Shown: positions 7,357 to 11,017 of the stretch, one piece after another
Position numbering within the stretch: the first letter of the stretch is position 1
How the letters are laid out: each line of letters opens with the position of its first letter
From: Amoebophrya sp. AT5.2
Taxonomy: Eukaryota; Sar; Dinophyceae; Syndiniales; Amoebophryaceae
DNA length: 11,017 bases
Assembly: GCA_005223375.1 (NCBI GenBank)
Contig: RXOD01006186.1
Span: forward strand, 1-11,017
Reading direction: 5' to 3'
The notes under the pieces: generated by a model
What the model was told of the DNA's origin: nothing
Databases searched by the model: none
Seen by the model: only the letters and a program-made list of their open reading frames with translations
Program-made: the position numbers and the translations under genes

Positions 7357-8865
7357 ATGGAAGGGGCGCAGTTCGAAAACAAAGGAAAGGGCAGCGTGGG
7401 GAAAGCCCCAGCCAGCCACGCGCCGAACGCGATGCATGCCCATGCAGGGGCCCCACTCCTCGGAAAGGGAAAGCATAGCCATGCCCATGGCGGATCCACC
7501 TACAACTACCAGCAGACGCTGAGGATGTCGAAGCCTGTCAATCCGGGCGGTTCGGCTTTTGTCCCGCCGGCCGCTTCGTCCTACCCTGCCACAGCTTCAT
7601 CAAATACGAAAGGCGGAGGAGCGGCGGCGGCCGCAGGAAATTCCGGAGGTGGCGGGCTCATCTTCCGCGGGACTTACAGCAAAGCGGCCGCGCCTCCGCC
7701 GGTTTCGGGTCGGTCAGCGGGTCCAGGCTACGAGTTGCGTGCTCCCGAAGCTGGAGGAAGTGGAAGAAGGCCCCCGCTGCTACCATTCCCAGCGGGCACG
7801 GGCACCAGACCAGTCCACCAATCCGCGCCGTCCTTCGGGCGAGGCGGCGAACATGGATCATACGCGTACGGATATGAGCATGGTGGAAAAGGGAAAATGT
7901 CCAGCGCAGCGACAGACGCGGCTTGCGCAATCTCCGCGGCCTCGGGTCGTCGAGGGTTAGCACAACCGACAGACAGCACTAGTCGAGCAACTAACATGGG
8001 GAAGATGAACACGCACAACATGAACATGAAGGGCGCGTGCAGCAGCTACGGCCGTGGCGCTTCTTCTGCATCTTCTTCGAAAGGACCCCCCCGAAGTGGA
8101 CCCTTCGATCGCTCGCGACAGGATCGGGATTGGGAGAGGCGCCAGCGCGAGCAAAAGGAGGAGGCTGCGAGGAAAAGGATAGAGGACGAGAGGAAGCGCA
8201 AGGAGGAAGCGGAGCAGGTCGCGAAAAAGCTGCAAGAAGATGAAGAGGCCGAAGCGGCGAGGAAGCTCAGAGAGGAAGCAGCAGAGCGAGACCGGAAGGC
8301 AGCGGAGGAAAAGCGGGCGGAGGAATTGAAAAAAATGAAAGTGGTCGAGCTCCAGCAGCTGGTAGGGAAATTGGGCGGAAAGTACAAGGCGAAGGACACG
8401 AAGGCGACTCTGACGGCGATCGTGCTGGAGTTGGAGCGCGCGCAAGCAGCCGCAGCCGCTGCGGCGTCGTGTACTGGTGCGCCTTCGTCTTCGTCGTGCG
8501 CCGTCCCCGCGCAATCGAATGCAGGATCGTCGTGCCCAGCGGCAGCGTCTGGCGGCCTTCCACCGGGAGCGCATCCGCCTGGCGACGCGAAGGATGAAGA
8601 CGGAGATCAGTGCCCCTGGTTCATGCAGAAAAAGAACCCCGAAGCGTGTGCCGAAGGCGATCGCCTCATCTGTAGACTCTGCAAGGAAGCCACGGAGCAG
8701 GGCCAAATGCGGTGCCCATTCAATTACATTGGATCGACAAAGCAGGAGGCGCTCGAGCACATCGGCTTCAAGAACCACATGCGCGCACAGGGATGGTTCG
8801 ACTGGAAGCCGGGCGCCGAGCGTGCTGCTCTACAGACCAAGCTAGCCGGGCCGCTAGCGTGGTGA
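7357..8865 (+). CDS. Orphan protein with coiled coil, SAP-like segment and C-terminal Cys/His module
   Basis: Intronless, 502 residues. I chose the ATG at 7357 because it lies in the excellent context CACCATCATGG and the open frame upstream (from 7126) has no ATG. Residues 1-250 are Gly/Ser/Ala-rich, with Gly-Lys and His-rich patches, and are probably disordered. Residues 252-328 are almost wholly Arg/Lys/Glu/Ala/Gln and should form a long coiled coil or single alpha-helix. Residues about 324-362 (MKVVELQQLVGKLGG, then ATLTAIVLELE) look like a SAP-type helix-extended-helix DNA-binding motif. An Ala/Ser/Pro linker follows, then C419, C431, C439-x2-C442, C453, H468-x5-H474 and WFDWKPG. The C-x2-C-x25-H-x5-H pattern recalls matrin/U1-type zinc fingers but with a much longer middle loop. 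By inference it is a nuclear nucleic-acid-binding or RNA-processing protein. The family is not recognised and no homologue is claimed. Confidence 0.82.
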   Translation: MEGAQFENKGKGSVGKAPASHAPNAMHAHAGAPLLGKGKHSHAHGGSTYNYQQTLRMSKPVNPGGSAFVPPAASSYPATASSNTKGGGAAAAAGNSGGGGLIFRGTYSKAAAPPPVSGRSAGPGYELRAPEAGGSGRRPPLLPFPAGTGTRPVHQSAPSFGRGGEHGSYAYGYEHGGKGKMSSAATDAACAISAASGRRGLAQPTDSTSRATNMGKMNTHNMNMKGACSSYGRGASSASSSKGPPRSGPFDRSRQDRDWERRQREQKEEAARKRIEDERKRKEEAEQVAKKLQEDEEAEAARKLREEAAERDRKAAEEKRAEELKKMKVVELQQLVGKLGGKYKAKDTKATLTAIVLELERAQAAAAAAASCTGAPSSSSCAVPAQSNAGSSCPAAASGGLPPGAHPPGDAKDEDGDQCPWFMQKKNPEACAEGDRLICRLCKEATEQGQMRCPFNYIGSTKQEALEHIGFKNHMRAQGWFDWKPGAERAALQTKLAGPLAW

Positions 8866-10099
8866 AGAGAATCAATGGTCTTAGTCGCTGGCTTATTTTT
8901 TATTCTTGTGAGCCGGGGGTGCATCTACATGAAGGCGCGCCCTGCTTGGAAGGGTTGACGCTGCTCCACCTCCACTTCGCTACTCTTATTTTACTTCCGG
9001 TTCCGTCGTACAGCGTCACGCTCACGCCAGTACAACAGTAGAGCCCGCGCGACGATTCAGCAGCTGCTTATCTTCATGACCTACACAAGCGGCACGGCAG
9101 CAGCTACTTCGAGCGACTTGATGCGGCAGATGTGCTGGTATGGCCCCAGTTCTCATGGGAATCATACAGCTTCAAACTCAATGTGCCTCTTTTTACATAG
9201 ACTTTCATCTTTATTCATCGTCATCTTCTGCCGACACGGACACAGATGAGAAGAAAAAAAGCGAGCACGTGGGGCAAGGGCAACGCTGTCCGCGCTCATA
9301 TCTACTTTCATCATCGCGCCGCACTGAAATAGAAGAACCTCCACCTGAGAACAAACATAGAACTAGAAGTAGTCGACGCAGCGTCTCACTTTCAGCTGCA
9401 ACGAACAGCGTCCATGTCCCACCTGTCCGAGTGTCCGTGTCGGCTAGAGCAGATTGCGTTTGCAGAGTGACAGGAGTGTGCGCTGAATGTGGAGGCAGTT
9501 GAGAGAGATGGAGGGCAGTGAGTGAAGCACAAACAAAGTAAGAGAAACAAGCTATGCCATTACATTCGCGACGAGTAGTTCTGTCGGGTTGGGTTGCAAA
9601 GGTTGCTTCATCTTCAGATCTCGTTTTCGTTCTCGTTGTGGTCGTAGTCCTCGCAACTGCCAAGTGCAAGTTCTTCGGAGAGAAAGCCAGCGCATCGATT
9701 TCGATTTCGAACCACATTTCGATTGCGAAGCTCGTACTTCATCGTCGATCATCTCGAGTTGCGTTCATGATGCTGACGACATACCATATCGATATCCATA
9801 AACATTACACGTCGGCATACCTTGTTTTCGAAATTTAAATAAAAATACATAGTCAGAACACACTGACTGGTTCTGGTTCTGCTCAACGAACGGATAGTAT
9901 GCGGCTTCGCCGGTGCATGATGATCGGTGACGCTTTCAATAGCTACGGATAGCGAGGAGCGAGAGATACGCCGAAGGTAATAAACCTCAACAGATCTTGA
10001 TCTTTGAGAGACGTGCCTCTAGAGCTGTAATATCGGCCCAGCCGGTAATACAAGCAATCACGTTCACGTCGCCTCCGGCGGCGGCTCTACAGTTACAGA
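8866..10099. other. Intergenic region between the Cys/His protein and the cyclophilin genes
   Basis: I see no gene here. Open frames on both strands (the longest at 9211-9717, minus strand, 168 codons) have biased, motif-free translations. The region has poly-T and AGAA/TTC-rich stretches, a small TTCGAT repeat around 9694-9725 (ATCGATTTCGATTTCGA) and AATAAA hexamers at 9838-9843 and 9979-9984, where the sequence is most A+T-rich. The last 50 bases before 10100 are GC-rich and end in CTCTACAGTTACAGA, which offers two AG dinucleotides just before the ATG. Confidence 0.5.
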
Positions 10100-11017
10100 A
10101 TGGCATCAGAACCCATCCAGTACCACCTGAAGGTGGTGGGTAAATGGCAGGCTCCCGACTTCCAAAAGCTTCGCGCTGCTGCGGAGTTCCTGGCGACTAC
10201 GCGGTAACAAGAACAAGAAGCTTAAGAAAGCTTTCCGTTTCCTTGGTGTGGAATACTATCCTTGGTTGATGAATACTTTCCTTGATGAATGACGTCAGGT
10301 CGAACGTGAAGGCGACGATCGAGGGCTACTTCGAGACGCAGTACGAGATGCGACTGAAGAAGATCGCGCACGAGCTTGGCGGGCCGTTCTTCATGGCCAA
10401 GCCATCGAATACACTCGTTTACGCCATCGCCGACGAGGAGAAGGCGCTCTACTTCAGCAACATGGAGCGCTTTCTCGAGTGGGCAGAGAAAAGGTATCTT
10501 AATCTAAGAGTCAATGTTGTTGTGGACGGTCGATCTCGATGCATTTTTTGTGTTACGATACGCTGAAGCGGTGAAAAATATAAATGTGTACTATTAATTT
10601 ATAGTAAAAGTACTCCGTAGATTTACTATTTGTCACTCGAGGACGTCGTCCAACGAACTCGAGGTTCAAGTATGAGGATCATACCTCCATGCTCGTGTAC
10701 AAGCGACTCGGTAACAAGTCGCAGCAGACGAATTTCGCGAAGAACCGGAGGTACTGCCAGATTTCGTTCCAGTTTGGCGGCAAAGACAAAGAGGAGGAGC
10801 CGGTCTGCTTCGAGCTCTTTCACAAAGAGTGCCCACGGATCGTGAACAACTTCCTCGCGCTGGTCCAGAGCGGCAAGTACCTGGGGGCACCGGTAAGTAC
10901 TACCTTTCGATCTAAAATATATAAGCCAGCGAGAAATAAAAAAAAAAAATCGTGCTCGTCGAACCTGATGTGTCATCCGACCTTTGTGGAGGGCTGAACT
11001 TCTCTCAGTCACCTCCG
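10100..11017 (+). CDS. PPIL6: PPIL6-like cyclophilin (peptidyl-prolyl cis-trans isomerase), 3'-partial; exons 10100-10203, 10299-10493, 10664-10892, probably 11009-11017
   Basis: Splicing three introns gives about 179 residues before the window ends. The ATG at 10100 (CAGAATGGC) opens with MASEPIQYHLKVVGKWQAPD, followed by FQKLRAAAEFL. This matches the thioredoxin-like N-terminal segment of PPIL6 (human form as I recall: VKVVGLFSCPNFQ...AAENL). Exon 2 contains YEMRLKKIAHELGG and ends FLEWAEKR, again like the PPIL6 pre-cyclophilin region. Exon 3 enters the cyclophilin fold with CQISFQFGG, EPVCFELFHKECPRIVNNF and LALVQSGKY, equivalent to the first strands and helix (FELF..x..P.T..NF.AL) of cyclophilin A. 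The catalytic Arg/Phe/Trp residues lie beyond the window, so isomerase activity cannot be judged. PPIL6 is linked to motile cilia in animals, and a flagellar role here is inference. One conserved Thr of the PKTAENF helix is Ile in this protein. Confidence 0.82.
10204..10298 (+). other. Intron 1 of the PPIL6-like gene (95 nt, phase 2)
   Basis: Donor CG|GTAACA follows the ATTR codons, and acceptor GACGTCAG|G restores the Arg codon (CG+G) and continues with SNVKATIEGYF. Without splicing the frame meets TAA at once, at 10205-10207. The intron carries two HindIII-like AAGCTT sites (10218-10223, 10228-10233) and a 16-20 nt tandem repeat (10251-10286). Confidence 0.8.
10251..10290 (+). repeat. Tandem repeat inside intron 1 of the PPIL6-like gene
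   Basis: GAATACTATCCTTGGTTGAT (10251-10270) is followed directly by GAATACTTTCCTTGAT (10271-10286) and a third partial start, GAAT (10287-10290). The second copy lacks four bases and has one substitution. The repeat runs to within eight bases of the 3' splice site. Confidence 0.75.
10494..10663 (+). other. Intron 2 of the PPIL6-like gene (170 nt, phase 2)
   Basis: Donor AAAAG|GTATCT follows the WAEK codons. Acceptor ACTCGAG|G completes an Arg codon and continues FKYEDHTSMLVYKRL. The intron is A+T-rich, unlike the flanking exons, and has no clear pyrimidine tract. The same octamer ACTCGAGG occurs 22 nt upstream (10635-10642), but splicing there would shift the frame and meet TGA after eleven codons. 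Confidence 0.75.
10601..10629 (+). repeat. Inverted repeat in intron 2 with a competing upstream arm
   Basis: ATAGTAAA (10601-10608) and TTTACTAT (10622-10629) are exact reverse complements with a 13-nt loop. TACTAT at 10589-10594 can also pair with ATAGTA at 10601-10606 across a 6-nt loop, so two hairpins that exclude each other are possible. Confidence 0.55.
10893..11008 (+). other. Probable intron 3 of the PPIL6-like gene (116 nt, phase 0)
   Basis: The donor GTAAGTAC after the codons for YLGAP is close to the consensus. The interval turns A+T-rich and contains an A12 run (10938-10949). Without splicing the frame would end at 10995-10997. TTCTCTCAG ending at 11008 is the best acceptor in view and would continue with the codons for SPP, but only nine bases of the next exon are visible, so the 3' boundary is tentative. 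Confidence 0.6.

Noticed and set aside
8839..8856. GCTAGC sites flanking a GC core near the stop of the Cys/His gene, considered as a terminator hairpin.
   Set aside because: It is coding sequence for the last residues, the stem is only six bases, and factor-independent hairpin terminators are not expected in a eukaryotic gene.
9211..9717. Minus-strand open frame of 168 codons in the gap before the cyclophilin gene.
   Set aside because: The translation is Thr/Arg/Ser-biased with no motif and overlaps other equally open frames. The region has simple-sequence character and AATAAA hexamers, and all real genes here are on the + strand.
10282..10566. A stand-alone 94-codon gene starting at ATG 10282.
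   Set aside because: Its middle is exon 2 of the cyclophilin gene; both ends are intron sequence (before 10299 and after 10493).

Overview
The window is eukaryotic nuclear DNA, most likely from a gene-dense protist. Short GT-AG introns interrupt two of the genes, ORFs end in TGA, there are no bacterial-style ribosome binding sites or operon overlaps, and the gaps between genes (about 0.8-1.2 kb) are noticeably more A+T-rich than the genes. All four recognisable genes lie on the + strand, head to tail. Together with a PPIL6-like cyclophilin of the kind found in ciliated lineages and two large low-complexity orphan proteins, this would fit an alveolate (for example a dinoflagellate relative). 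The lineage is a guess; no marker in the window settles it.

Layout. (1) From the left edge to 3378: the 3' part of a large, serine/glycine/proline-rich orphan gene with lysine-rich amphipathic modules that recur near its N-terminal side. It has one clear 200-nt intron (3023-3222). The junction joins two copies of a VTPR[CY] repeat. (2) 4196-6163: an intronless FAD-dependent aromatic-ring monooxygenase of the PHBH/UbiH/kynurenine-3-monooxygenase fold. It has all three FAD motifs, plus unusual low-complexity and cysteine-rich insertions. (3) 7357-8865: an intronless orphan with a Gly/Ala-rich head, a highly charged coiled coil, a SAP-like helical segment and a C-terminal Cys/His (C-x2-C-x25-H-x5-H) module. 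It probably binds nucleic acid. (4) 10100 to the right edge: the first three exons, and probably the start of a fourth, of a PPIL6-like cyclophilin. The gene has an N-terminal thioredoxin-like segment, then the first strands of the cyclophilin domain, and is cut by the window end.

There is no sign that the four genes form a pathway. They look like ordinary neighbours in a same-strand gene array. No tRNA, rRNA, CRISPR array, transposase or viral gene was found. The best second-look items are: the internal repeat and possible alternative C-terminus of gene 1; the insertions in the monooxygenase; the domain combination of gene 3; a near-perfect 23-bp palindrome upstream of the monooxygenase; and the repeat and hairpin structure in the cyclophilin introns.
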